Assembly (NCBI GenBank): GCA_963707555.1
Contig: CAVPQM010000017.1
Coordinates: forward strand, 62,001-126,000
Direction of reading: 5' to 3'
Source: JAFAFN01 sp963707555
Lineage (GTDB): Bacteria; Actinomycetota; Acidimicrobiia; Acidimicrobiales; Microtrichaceae
DNA: 64,000 nucleotides
In this document: one piece after another, positions 1-8,166 of the stretch
Layout of the letters: each line of letters begins with the position of its first letter
Position numbering within the stretch: the stretch's first letter is position 1
The notes under the pieces: generated by a model
Databases searched by the model: none
What the model saw: only the letters and a program-made list of their open reading frames with translations
Told to the model about the DNA's origin: nothing
Made by a program: the position numbers and the translations under genes

Positions 1-1
1 C

Positions 2-355
2 GTCGCGCTGACCCCGACGACACAAGGGCTGATCGACGCCCGACGCCTGGCACTCATGGGCGAGCGATGCTGGCTGGTGAACGTGGCACGCGGCGGCCAC
101 GTCGTGACCGACGACCTGGTGGCGGCCCTGAGCGACGGCACGATCGCCGGCGCTGCGCTCGACGTGACCGACCCCGAGCCCCTGCCCGAGGGGCATCCGC
201 TGTGGGGTGCAGCGAACGCGATCATCACCCCGCACGTGGCGAACACGCCCGAGATGCTGGTGCCACGGCTCGCGGAGCGGATCACCGAGAACGTGCGTCG
301 ACGCATCGCCGGCGAACCCCTGCTCGGTGTCGTCGACGTCCGGGCCGGTTACTGA
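2..355 (+). CDS. D-isomer-specific 2-hydroxyacid dehydrogenase, C-terminal part
   Basis: The gene runs in from before the window; about 117 codons are visible and the frame is open from base 2. The visible part is the end of the NAD-binding domain of a D-2-hydroxyacid dehydrogenase. It has the LVNVARGG segment, the ALDV..PEPLP segment carrying the conserved acidic residue, and ITPHVANTP, which supplies the usual catalytic His. This family interconverts 2-oxoacids and D-2-hydroxyacids with NAD(P)H in the cytoplasm. The substrate cannot be read from this fragment. It ends 12 bases before the convergent small gene at 368-628. Family call is firm; the specific enzyme is unknown. Confidence 0.85.
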   Translation, partial: VALTPTTQGLIDARRLALMGERCWLVNVARGGHVVTDDLVAALSDGTIAGAALDVTDPEPLPEGHPLWGAANAIITPHVANTPEMLVPRLAERITENVRRRIAGEPLLGVVDVRAGY

Positions 356-367
356 TGGGCCAGCGGC

Positions 368-628
368 TCAGCTGCCGAGGTCCTGGCCGAGCTCCTTGAG
401 GGCGCTGCGCAGGGCGAGGCGCAGCCGACGGGCCTGTGCGGGATCGAGGTGTGCGACCAGGCCGGTGCCGGCCGCGCCGACCTCTTCGACGACCAGCTGG
501 ATCCGCAATCCGGCGTCCTCGTAGTCGTCGGAGATGTTCACCGCCCAGTTGACCGGGACCATGTCGTCGAGCAGGTCCTCGTCGACAGGAGGCACGGGGA
601 TCTGGTCGTCGTCGATGCTGCGCCGCAT
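368..628 (-). CDS. small conserved-looking hypothetical protein, 86 aa
   Basis: I do not recognise this protein. It is an acidic 86-residue chain, probably cytoplasmic, with no signal peptide or membrane segment. The N-terminal half is rich in Asp and Glu and the C-terminal third looks helical and basic (LDPAQARRLRLALRSALKEL). I chose the start at 628 because a TAGCCT hexamer lies ten bases upstream and longer versions would run into the divergent hemE promoter. It is divergent from hemE, with 37 bases between the starts. No function can be inferred. Confidence 0.6.
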   Translation of the reverse strand: MRRSIDDDQIPVPPVDEDLLDDMVPVNWAVNISDDYEDAGLRIQLVVEEVGAAGTGLVAHLDPAQARRLRLALRSALKELGQDLGS

Positions 629-665
629 AGGGACCCCGAGGCTACGCGTGGTTGACTTGGCGCCG

Positions 666-1755
666 ATGACTGCTCCCAGACCCGACCACTCCGACTCCGA
701 CTTCGTCAGGGCGTGCCGGGGCCAGCGGGTCGATCGCACGCCGGTCTGGTTCATGCGCCAGGCGGGCCGCTCGCTGCCCGAGTACCGCTCGATCCGGGGC
801 ACCGGGACCATCCTCCGTGCCATCGCGGACCCCGACCTGGCGACCGAGATCACGCTGCAGCCGGTGCGCCGCTACGGCGTCGACGCGGCGATCCTCTACT
901 CCGACATCATGACCCCGGTCCACGCGATCGGCTTCGGCGTCGACATCGAACCCGGTGTCGGTCCGGTCGTCGAGCAGCCGTTCGCCCGGCGTGAGGACCT
1001 GCAACGACTGCGCCCGCTCGATCCCGACGCCGACACGCCCTACGTGCGTCGAGACGGTGCGCAACCTGGTGCGCGAGCTGCCCGTCCCGCTGATCGCCTT
1101 CGCCGGTGCGCCGTTCACCGTCGCGAGCTACCTGCTCGAGGGTCGGCCGTCACGCACCTACGTGCGGACCAAGGCGCTCATGCACACCGACGAGGCCCTC
1201 TGGTTCGACCTGATGGACGCGCTCGCGGATCTGGCGATCGACTCGCTGCGCTCGCAGGTCGCCGACGGCGCCTCGGCGCTGCAGCTCTTCGACTCCTGGG
1301 CCGGCGCGCTGAGCCCCGCCGACTACGAGCGCTTCGTGCTGCCGGCCAGCACGAAGGTCATGGAGAGCGTCGCCGACCTGGGCGTGCCCCGCATCCACTT
1401 CGGGGTGAACACCGCCGAGCTGTTCGGACTGATCGCCTCGGCCGGCGCCGAGGTCGTCGGCGTCGACTGGCGCACGCCGCTCGACGCCGCCCGCACCCGG
1501 GTGCCCGAGGGCACTTCGCTGCAGGGCAACCTCGACCCCGCCATCGTCGCGGCCGGCTGGGAGCCGACCCGCCCCGCGGTGCTCGACGTCCTGCGTCGCG
1601 GCGGCGGCAACCCCGGCGGTCGCGGCGGCCACATCTTCAACCTGGGTCACGGCGTGCTGCCCGAGACCGACCCCGAGGTGCTCGAACAGGTCGTCGCGCT
1701 GGTCCACTCGCACGACCCGTCGGGCACGACCGACCCGACGGATCCGACCTCGTGA
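666..1755 (+). CDS. hemE: uroporphyrinogen decarboxylase HemE (one frameshift)
   Basis: HemE removes four carboxyl groups from uroporphyrinogen III to give coproporphyrinogen III in the cytoplasm. The N-terminal signature PVWFMRQAGRSLPEYR is present, followed by the conserved ILYSDIMTP segment and, after the frame change, FAGAPFTVASYL, VDWRTPL and LQGNLDP. The reading frame changes near base 1050, where one extra C seems to follow the codons for TPYVR; removing it joins the halves into YVRETVRNLV. Total length of about 360 residues is normal. The start at 666 gives the usual short leader before the signature. The stop overlaps the GTG of the next gene, so hemE-cpfC-cgoX is one operon. Confidence 0.93.
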
Positions 1756-2666
1756 ACGGACCCCGGGTGGGCGTCGTCGTGATGGCGTACGGCACGCCGG
1801 CGAGCCCCGACGACATCGAGGCGTACTACACCCACATCCGTCGGGGCCGGCCGCCCGAGCCCGCGCAGCTCGCCGAGCTGACCGCCCGCTACGAGGCCAT
1901 CGGCGGCATCTCACCCCTGGCCGAGCGCACCGCTGCGCAGCTGGCCGCGATCGCCGCGGCACTCGACGAGGCCGAGCCCGGTCGCTTCGTGCTCGCGCTC
2001 GGACAGAAGCACGCCGCGCCGTTCATCGAGGACGCCGTCGAGCAGCTCGCCTCGGCGGGTGTCGAGCGCATCGTCGGGTTGGTGCTCGCACCGCACTACT
2101 CGGGCTTCAGCGTGGGGCAGTACCTGGAGCGTGCCGGCACGGCGAGCGACGCGGCGGGGTTGCCCTTCGCCGGTGTCGAGGAGTGGTGGGCCGAGGACTC
2201 CTTCGTGGAGCACCAGGCCGCGTCGCTGCGCACCCGGCTCGACGAGTCCGACGCGCCGACGCTCGTGGTGTTCACCGCGCACTCGCTGCCCGAGCGGGTG
2301 CTGCAGGGCGACCCGTACGTCGACCAGCTCACCGCCTCGGCGCAGCGGATCGCCGACACCGCGGGCGTCGACCCGCACGGCTGGATCATCGGCTGGCAGT
2401 CCGCGGGCCGCACCCCCGAGCCGTGGCGAGGGCCCGACATCCTCGACCTGCTGCGCGAGCACGCCGACGCGGGCGCGGTGCGTCGTGTCGTGGTCGTGCC
2501 CCACGGGTTCACCTCGGACCACCTCGAGGTCGTCTACGACCTCGACATCGAAGCCGCCCGCCTGGCCGACCAGGTCGGCATCGGCTTCGCGAGGACCGAC
2601 GTGGTCAACGCCACCGCAGCGGTCATGGCGTCGCTCGCGGCGCGGGTGCGGGAGTTGGCCCCGTGA
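1752..2666 (+). CDS. hemH: coproporphyrin III ferrochelatase (HemH/CpfC)
   Basis: This 304-residue protein is a ferrochelatase. It has the conserved VVVMAYGTP start, the metal-site His in FTAHSLPERV (about residue 178) and the conserved Glu in TSDHLEVVYDLDIEA. In actinobacteria this family inserts iron into coproporphyrin III rather than protoporphyrin IX; that assignment rests on family knowledge and on the cgoX and chdC genes in the same window. It starts with GTG inside the hemE stop and its own stop overlaps the next GTG, so translation is probably coupled. No membrane segment is seen. Confidence 0.93.
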   Translation: MNGPRVGVVVMAYGTPASPDDIEAYYTHIRRGRPPEPAQLAELTARYEAIGGISPLAERTAAQLAAIAAALDEAEPGRFVLALGQKHAAPFIEDAVEQLASAGVERIVGLVLAPHYSGFSVGQYLERAGTASDAAGLPFAGVEEWWAEDSFVEHQAASLRTRLDESDAPTLVVFTAHSLPERVLQGDPYVDQLTASAQRIADTAGVDPHGWIIGWQSAGRTPEPWRGPDILDLLREHADAGAVRRVVVVPHGFTSDHLEVVYDLDIEAARLADQVGIGFARTDVVNATAAVMASLAARVRELAP

Positions 2667-4078
2667 GCGCCACGCGACGCCGCCACCTCGTGGTGGTCGG
2701 CGGCGGCATCACCGGCCTCGCCGCGGCGTGGCAGGCCGTCGGCCGCGGTGACGTCGACGTGACCGTGCTCGAGGCGACCGATCGGGTCGGCGGCAGGATC
2801 CGCACCACGGCGCTCGACCTGGGCGACGGCCACTCGATGCGCATCGACGAGGGCGCCGATGCGTTCCTCGCCCGTGTGCCCGAGGCGGTCCAGCTGTGCC
2901 ACGAGCTCGGACTGACCGACGAGCTGACCGAACCGGCGATCGGTCGGGCCAAGGTGTTCGTCGACGGCCGGCTGCAGTTCCTGCCGGGCGACTCGGTGCT
3001 CGGCGTGCCGCTGTACCCCGCGTCGCTCGCGGACACCGGCCTGCTGACGACCCTCGGCGCCGCAGCTGCTGCGACCGAGACGTCGAGCGATGCCGCCCCG
3101 CCCGACGGTGACGTCGCGATCGGCCCGTTCCTCACCGAGCACTACGGCGGCGAGCTCGTCGACCGCATCGTCGGACCGCTCATCGGCGGCATCAACGCCG
3201 GCGACGTCGACCGGCTCAGCCTGGACGCGGTCACCCCACAGCTCGCAGCGGCCGCAGCCGACGGCGGGTCGCTCAGCCTGGCACTCCAACGCCGACAGGC
3301 CGCGGCGCCGCCGAGCGGACCGGTCTTCCACGCGCTGCGCGACGGCACCGGCACGCTGATCGACGCCCTGCGCGACGCACTGGTCGATGCGGGTGTGACG
3401 ATCCGCCACGGCGTGTCGGTCATCCAGGTGTCGGGCACCCAGGTGTCGGGCACCGAGATCTCGGGTGCGACCGTCACGTCGGCCGACGGCGGCACCGTCG
3501 ACGCGGACGCCGTGGTGCTGTGCACGCCGGCTCCTGCGACAGCTGCCGCGCTGTCGACGCTCAGCCCGGCGGCAGCGACGCTGCTGGGCGGCATCAGCCA
3601 CAGCTCGGTCGTGCTCGTGACGTTCGCGTTCCGGCTGGGCGACGTGCCCGGGCCGCTCGACGCCTCGGGATTCCTGGTGCCGCGCACCGAAGGGCTGCTG
3701 ATGACCGCCGCGTCGTGGGGCTCATCGAAGTGGTCGCACTGGAACGACGGCCGCCACGTGATCCTGCGGGTCTCGGCGGGGCGCGCGGGCGACGAGCGCC
3801 AGGGCACCCTCGACGACGAGGCGCTGGTGCGTGCGCTGCTCGACGACCTGCACACGACCATGGGCGTCACCGCGAGGCCGACGGCCACCAGGGTGTCGCG
3901 CTACCCCGACGGGTTCGCGCAGTACGAGGTCGGTCACCTGGACCGTGTCGCGGCGATCGACGCCGCGCTCGAACAGGACTGCCAGAGCGTCGTCGTCGCC
4001 GGTGCCGCCTATCGCGGCGTCGGCATCCCGGCCTGCATCCGCCAGGGGCGAGAGGCCGTCACCCGCGTGCTGGGCTGA
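2663..4078 (+). CDS. hemY: coproporphyrinogen III oxidase, FAD-dependent (HemY/CgoX)
   Basis: A 471-residue flavoprotein of the protoporphyrinogen/coproporphyrinogen oxidase family. The N-terminal dinucleotide fold is VVVGGGITGLAAAW (residues about 10-23), followed by the FAD motif DRVGGRIRT; the C-terminal FAD contact is VVAGAAYRGVGIPACIRQG. It should oxidise coproporphyrinogen III to coproporphyrin III with oxygen before iron insertion. It is the third gene of the haem operon, starting in the ferrochelatase stop. A short in-frame repeat, QVSGTQVSGTEISG, is encoded near 3427-3465. It ends against the convergent lipoprotein gene, with stop-codon repeats between them. Confidence 0.92.
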   Translation: MSATRRRHLVVVGGGITGLAAAWQAVGRGDVDVTVLEATDRVGGRIRTTALDLGDGHSMRIDEGADAFLARVPEAVQLCHELGLTDELTEPAIGRAKVFVDGRLQFLPGDSVLGVPLYPASLADTGLLTTLGAAAAATETSSDAAPPDGDVAIGPFLTEHYGGELVDRIVGPLIGGINAGDVDRLSLDAVTPQLAAAAADGGSLSLALQRRQAAAPPSGPVFHALRDGTGTLIDALRDALVDAGVTIRHGVSVIQVSGTQVSGTEISGATVTSADGGTVDADAVVLCTPAPATAAALSTLSPAAATLLGGISHSSVVLVTFAFRLGDVPGPLDASGFLVPRTEGLLMTAASWGSSKWSHWNDGRHVILRVSAGRAGDERQGTLDDEALVRALLDDLHTTMGVTARPTATRVSRYPDGFAQYEVGHLDRVAAIDAALEQDCQSVVVAGAAYRGVGIPACIRQGREAVTRVLG

Positions 4079-4082
4079 CGCC

Positions 4083-4146
4083 TCAGCTCGCGCTCGTCTC
4101 AGTCCGCGCTGGTTTCAGTCCGCGCTGGTTTCAGTTCGCGACGTTG
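4083..4146. repeat. 16-bp tandem repeat over the stop codon of the PCuAC-like gene
   Basis: Four units of 16 bp start at 4083, 4099, 4115 and 4131, each beginning with TCA, which is TGA on the minus strand. The two middle units are identical (TCAGTCCGCGCTGGTT); the outer ones differ at several bases. The unit at 4131 contains the true stop and last codons of the minus-strand gene, so three extra copies of its end lie downstream. Confidence 0.85.
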
Positions 4147-4643
4147 CTGTCCTGCACGACGACCTCGACGGTCTGCTCGGGGCTGTTCTCGAACTCGAGG
4201 GTGATGTCGAAGCCGCGGTTCAGCTCGAGCGGCTCGGCCAGGTCGGTCAGCTCGATGTAGGTCGAGTCGGGATCCAGGCTCACGGTCTCGGTGGCCGGCA
4301 GGGCGACCGATGACTCCGGGGTGAGCGTCGCCGACGCCGCGACATCGGCGTCGACCGTCACGCCGGTGAGCGAGTTGTCCTCGGCACCACCGGTGATGGT
4401 CAGGTACACCTTGGCGGTCACGCCCGCGCCGCTGTCGTCGACCTGCGGCGCGTACGCCTCGGAGACCGTCGGCGTGTTGCCGGGCAGGGTGGTCGACGTG
4501 GTCGACGCCTGGGCGTCGGGCGTGGTGGTGGTCGAGGAGCGCGTGTCGTCGTCGCTGCTGCAGGCGGCCCCCGTCAGGAGCGTCGTGATGGCGACGGCGC
4601 CGATGGCCACGTTGCGGACACGGGTGGAGGTGGTGGTGGACAT
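4131..4643 (-). CDS. PCuAC-like (copper chaperone fold) lipoprotein without metal ligands
   Basis: A 170-residue secreted lipoprotein: a charged N-terminus, a hydrophobic segment ending in TLLTGAAC, then a Ser/Thr/Asp linker. The rest follows the PCuAC (DUF461) pattern of an early SEAYAPQ strand, AKVYLTITGG, a long central strand region, and LNRGFDITLEFE near the end. PCuAC proteins carry Cu(I) to cytochrome oxidase through conserved His and Met residues, but the mature part here has no His and no Met. It may therefore keep only the fold. The start at 4643 is set by GAGG nine bases upstream; a TATCGT hexamer lies further up at 4699-4704. The next gene upstream encodes a cytochrome c lipoprotein. 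Confidence 0.65.
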   Translation of the reverse strand: MSTTTSTRVRNVAIGAVAITTLLTGAACSSDDDTRSSTTTTPDAQASTTSTTLPGNTPTVSEAYAPQVDDSGAGVTAKVYLTITGGAEDNSLTGVTVDADVAASATLTPESSVALPATETVSLDPDSTYIELTDLAEPLELNRGFDITLEFENSPEQTVEVVVQDSNVAN

Positions 4644-4698
4644 CGGTGGTACCTCTGGTGCTGCTCGGCGAACGGTGCGGTGTTGCGTCTGACGTCGC

Positions 4699-4704
4699 AC
4701 GATA
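4699..4704 (-). promoter_or_regulatory. candidate -10 hexamer (TATCGT) for the PCuAC-like gene
   Basis: TATCGT on the minus strand lies 55 bases before the ATG at 4643. This gene has a leader with a GAGG ribosome site, unlike many neighbours that appear leaderless. Candidate only. Confidence 0.35.
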
Positions 4705-4731
4705 GGCGTGCGCGCAACCGAAACCGACGCG

Positions 4732-5163
4732 CTACAGCTCGCGCAGGTACGCCACGATCGCGGCGATCTCCGCCTCCGACAGCGACCGGGTCGGCATCGT
4801 CGCGCTGAACCCCTTCACGCGCTGCGCCGCCGGATCCTCGATCGCGGTGGTGAGGTACTCGTCGTCCGCGGCCACCGTCGAGCCGTCATCGAGCTCGACC
4901 TCCGAGCCGTACAGCCCCTTCCACGTGGGCCCGACCGAGGTCCGTCCGTCCGCGGAGTGACACGCCATGCAGCCCTCGGAGCGGACCAGCTCGGCGCCCT
5001 CGCGTGCGCGCTCGGGCAGCTCGGCGTCACTCGCTCCGTCGCCACCGTCACTGCACGCGACGAGCAGTGACACCGCGACCAGGACCGCGGCGGCCATCGA
5101 ACGCGTGGCCATGCGACGCGCGCCCGTCGAACGCGCGGCATCGACCCGGGACGTGGAGTTCAT
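4732..5163 (-). CDS. membrane-anchored class I cytochrome c lipoprotein
   Basis: A protein of about 143 residues with a hydrophobic N-terminal segment ending in the lipobox LLVAC, so probably a lipid-anchored protein on the outer face of the membrane. The haem-binding motif CMACH is at about residue 65 and the likely axial Met is in KGFSATMPTRSLS; the tail IAAIVAYLREL is typical of class I cytochromes and resembles the cytochrome domain of oxidase subunit II. It should carry electrons, perhaps to a terminal oxidase. Starts at 5181 (GTG) or at later Met codons are possible; I took the ATG at 5163. It lies just upstream of the PCuAC-like gene on the same strand. Confidence 0.85.
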   Translation of the reverse strand: MNSTSRVDAARSTGARRMATRSMAAAVLVAVSLLVACSDGGDGASDAELPERAREGAELVRSEGCMACHSADGRTSVGPTWKGLYGSEVELDDGSTVAADDEYLTTAIEDPAAQRVKGFSATMPTRSLSEAEIAAIVAYLREL

Positions 5164-5228
5164 GCTCTGATGGTCGCTCACGCCCGGGAATCGGTTCCCG
5201 GCCCCACCGGATGCGAGGATGCCGGGTC

Positions 5229-6737
5229 GTGGAACGTCGTTGGGTGTCGGTCGCGCTCGGGTTGCTCGCCGGCCTGTTGATCTGCGCCGCGTTGCCGCCG
5301 TGGGGGTGGTGGCCCCTCGCGCCGGTCGGGATCGCGCTGTGGCTGCATCTGCTGGGTGGTCGCTCGCGCCGGGACCGGGCGCTGCTGTCGTGGGCGGTGG
5401 GCGTCGGCTGGTTCGCGCCCTCGACGCTGTGGATGTGGGGTCTGACCGGGCCGGGCTGGGTGGCCGCCGTGCTCATCGGCTGGGGGCCGATGACCGCTGC
5501 CATCGGAGCGGTCACGCCGCCCGACCGCCGCCGCCTGGTGGTGCTGCCCGCCGCGATCGTGATCTTCGAGTGGTTCCACTCCCACGCCCCGTTCGGCGGG
5601 GTGCCGCTGTCGTTGCTGTCGATGACCCAGACGCGTGCACCGATGCTGTCGGTCGCGACCGTCGGCGGCACGTTGGCGCTGAGCGGCGCGGTCGCGCTGG
5701 TCGGCATGGCGCTGTACGTCGCGGTGGTCGAGCGGCGGTGGCGGGAACCCGTCGCGGTCGTGGCGCTGTGCGCCGTGCTGGTCGGCGCCGGCGCCTGGTG
5801 GCCACGAGGTGACGACCTCGGCACCGTGCGCGTCGCCGCGGTCCAGGGCGGCGGGCCGCAGGGCACCCGGTTCTCGCGCGCCGAGGCCCCACTGGTGTTC
5901 GCCCGCCACATCGAGGCGACCCGCACGCTCGACCGCTCCGACGAGCTCGACCTGGTCGTCTGGCCCGAGAACGCGATCAACGTCGACGGCGCCTTCGACG
6001 ACAGCCCGTGGAAGGCGCAGCTCGCCGAAGAGGCCGTCCGACTCGACGCGACGCTGGTCGTCGGCATCGTCGAGGACGACCCGACGGACGCCGACCGCTT
6101 CCTCAACTACGTGCTCGCGTTCGAACCCGACGGCACCGCCACCGCTCGCTACGACAAGGAACGGCGCGTGCCCTTCGGCGAGTACGTCCCCCTACGGCCG
6201 CTGTTCGAGCCGATCGCCGCAGGCACGCTGCCGCCACGCGACCAGTTGCCCGGCGACGGCGTCGCGATGATCGACGTGCCACCGGGGCCGATGGCGGTCG
6301 CCATCAGTTGGGAGGTGTTCTTCGCCCGCCGTGTGCGAGAGGGCGTGCGAGCCGGCGGCAAGATCGTGCTCAACCCGACGAACGGGTCGAGCTACTGGTT
6401 GACCCAGGTCCAGTCCCAGCAGGTCGCCTCGTCGGCGTTGCGGGCGGCCGAGAGCGGCCGCTGGCTGGTGCAGGTCTCCCCCACCGGATTCTCGGCCATC
6501 CTCGACGACCACGGCACCGTGCTGCAGCAGACCGGCATCGGTGAGCAGGAGGTCCTGATCGCGGATGTGCCCCGTCTGGGTGCCACCACGCCTGCGCAGG
6601 CGCTGGGCGACCTGCCCGCCATGCTGGTCGCGGTGCTCGCACTGCTCACCGTCGCCGTGCCGGGTCTGCGCCGTCGGGGCGCCCCGCAGGAGCAGCCACG
6701 GGATCACGCAGAGGAAGGCCCATACCACCGTACGTGA
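5229..6737 (+). CDS. lnt: apolipoprotein N-acyltransferase-like protein (Lnt), nucleophile Cys replaced by Ser
   Basis: About 502 residues: several N-terminal membrane segments, then a nitrilase-type CN-hydrolase domain from about residue 200. Lnt adds a third acyl chain to the lipobox cysteine of lipoproteins. The catalytic Glu is seen in LVVWPEN, the Lys in RYDKERRVPFGEYVP, and the nucleophile region reads VAISWEVFFARRVREG where the family normally has I-C-Y/F-E. The Cys codon position is AGT (Ser) near base 6306, in a clean reading frame. Downstream ILNPTNGSSY-like and RALESGRW-like segments are conserved (here VLNPTNGSSY and RAAESGRW). Start at 5229 (GTG) is the first start that gives a membrane-type N-terminus. 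Confidence 0.8.
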   Translation: MERRWVSVALGLLAGLLICAALPPWGWWPLAPVGIALWLHLLGGRSRRDRALLSWAVGVGWFAPSTLWMWGLTGPGWVAAVLIGWGPMTAAIGAVTPPDRRRLVVLPAAIVIFEWFHSHAPFGGVPLSLLSMTQTRAPMLSVATVGGTLALSGAVALVGMALYVAVVERRWREPVAVVALCAVLVGAGAWWPRGDDLGTVRVAAVQGGGPQGTRFSRAEAPLVFARHIEATRTLDRSDELDLVVWPENAINVDGAFDDSPWKAQLAEEAVRLDATLVVGIVEDDPTDADRFLNYVLAFEPDGTATARYDKERRVPFGEYVPLRPLFEPIAAGTLPPRDQLPGDGVAMIDVPPGPMAVAISWEVFFARRVREGVRAGGKIVLNPTNGSSYWLTQVQSQQVASSALRAAESGRWLVQVSPTGFSAILDDHGTVLQQTGIGEQEVLIADVPRLGATTPAQALGDLPAMLVAVLALLTVAVPGLRRRGAPQEQPRDHAEEGPYHRT

Positions 6738-6738
6738 G

Positions 6739-6774
6739 GGTCATTTGACCGATCCGCAGGGGCGCAACGAAGCT
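6739..6774 (+). promoter_or_regulatory. promoter-like region with 12-bp palindrome before the GT4 gene
   Basis: GGTCATTTGACC at 6739-6750 is a perfect palindrome and contains a TTGACC -35-like hexamer (6745-6750). Eighteen bases later GAAGCT (6769-6774) could serve as a weak -10, eight bases before the ATG at 6783. This would make the gene leaderless like many others here. Confidence 0.35.
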
Positions 6775-6782
6775 GGACGGTC

Positions 6783-8111
6783 ATGCAGAACGGCACCCCC
6801 ATCTCCCGCTCCGCGAACGCCGGAACGACGCGTCGCGTTCCGGGGCCGGACGACCCGCTCCGCATCGCGTACCTGACCTACCGCGGCAAGCCGCACGTCG
6901 GCGGACAGGGCGTGTACACCCGTCACCTGACCAAGGCGCTGGTCGACCTCGGCCACCACGCCGAGGTGCTCTCGGGGCAGCCGTACCCGATCCTCGACGA
7001 GCGGGTCCCGCTCGTCGAGCTGCCCAGCCTCGACATCTACAACGACCACTTCCCCATGCGCATGCCGGCGTGGTGGGAGCTCAAGGACCGTTGGGACTGG
7101 CTCGAGGTCACGTCGTTCTCGTCGGGCACCTTCCCCGAGCCGTTCGCCTTCTCGATGCGCGCCTGGGACCACCTGCGGGCCCGTCGCGACGACTTCGACC
7201 TGGTGCAGGACAACCAGTGCCTCGGCTACGGCCTGCTGCTGATGGAGAAGATGGGCCTGCCGGTGCTCGGCACGATCCACCACCCCATCACGATGGATCG
7301 GCGCCTCGAGATGGAGCATGCCGAGAACGCTCGTCAGCGCTGGTCGAAGTCGCGTTGGTACGCGTTCACCAAGATGCAGACCCGGGTCGCCAAGCGTCTG
7401 CGCCGAGTCATCACCGTGTCGCGCAACTCCTACGACGACATCTGCCGCGATCACATGGTGTCGCCCGAGAAGCTGTTCATCGTGCCCGTCGGCGTCGACC
7501 CCGACCTGTTCGTGCCGATCCAGGGCATCGAGCGCAACCAGAACCAGATCATCTCGACCGCGTCGTCCGACGTGGCGATGAAGGGCCAGCGCTACCTGCT
7601 CGAGGCGCTCGCCAAGCTCCGCACCGACCGTCCCGCGCTGCGACTGGTCATGGTCGGCCGCCTCAAGGAGGGCTCGGCCGCACAGCGCACGATCGCCGAG
7701 CTGGGCCTCGAGGACGCGGTCGAGTTCGTCTCGGGCATCACCGACCAGCGCCTGGTCGAGCTCTACAACGAGTCCGCCTGTGCGGTCGTCCCGTCGCTCT
7801 ACGAGGGCTTCTCGCTCCCGGCCATCGAGGCCATGAGCACCGGCTGCCCGCTCGTCGCCACCACCGGTGGCGCCATCCCCGAGGTCGCCGGCCCCGACGG
7901 CGAGACCTGCTACATGACCGTTCCCGGCGACAGCGAGTCGCTCGCCGCGGGGATCCGTCGTGCACTCGACGACCCCACCGGCGCGCAGCGCATCGGCGCC
8001 GCAGGCCGTGACCGTGTGATCAACCGGTGGAGCTGGCGACACACCGCCGTGCGCACCGTCGACCACTACCGCGCGCTGCTCGAGGAGTCCTCGGGCTCCC
8101 CCCGCTCCTGA
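6783..8111 (+). CDS. GT4-family glycosyltransferase
   Basis: A 442-residue GT-B fold glycosyltransferase. The N-terminal domain has the acceptor-side loop PHVGGQGVYTRHLTKAL. The C-terminal domain has the family donor motif EGFSLPAIEAMSTGCPLV (E-x7-E, about residues 335-352). Family 4 enzymes transfer a sugar from a nucleotide-sugar with retention. Donor and acceptor are unknown. It is cytoplasmic with no membrane segment. It is followed at short spacing by a methyltransferase and an alpha-toroid protein, which suggests joint action on one glycosylated or lipid-like product. Confidence 0.85.
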   Translation: MQNGTPISRSANAGTTRRVPGPDDPLRIAYLTYRGKPHVGGQGVYTRHLTKALVDLGHHAEVLSGQPYPILDERVPLVELPSLDIYNDHFPMRMPAWWELKDRWDWLEVTSFSSGTFPEPFAFSMRAWDHLRARRDDFDLVQDNQCLGYGLLLMEKMGLPVLGTIHHPITMDRRLEMEHAENARQRWSKSRWYAFTKMQTRVAKRLRRVITVSRNSYDDICRDHMVSPEKLFIVPVGVDPDLFVPIQGIERNQNQIISTASSDVAMKGQRYLLEALAKLRTDRPALRLVMVGRLKEGSAAQRTIAELGLEDAVEFVSGITDQRLVELYNESACAVVPSLYEGFSLPAIEAMSTGCPLVATTGGAIPEVAGPDGETCYMTVPGDSESLAAGIRRALDDPTGAQRIGAAGRDRVINRWSWRHTAVRTVDHYRALLEESSGSPRS

Positions 8112-8166
8112 GCGGCACCGACCCGGTTCCACATCGGACGAAGCAAGACCACACGAGGATCACGAC

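Noticed and set aside
534..2666. One continuous 710-codon open frame across hemE and hemH
   Set aside because: The frame only joins hemE to hemH because of the single-base shift near 1050; the middle part encodes low-complexity Arg/Ala sequence with no family match. I annotate two genes.
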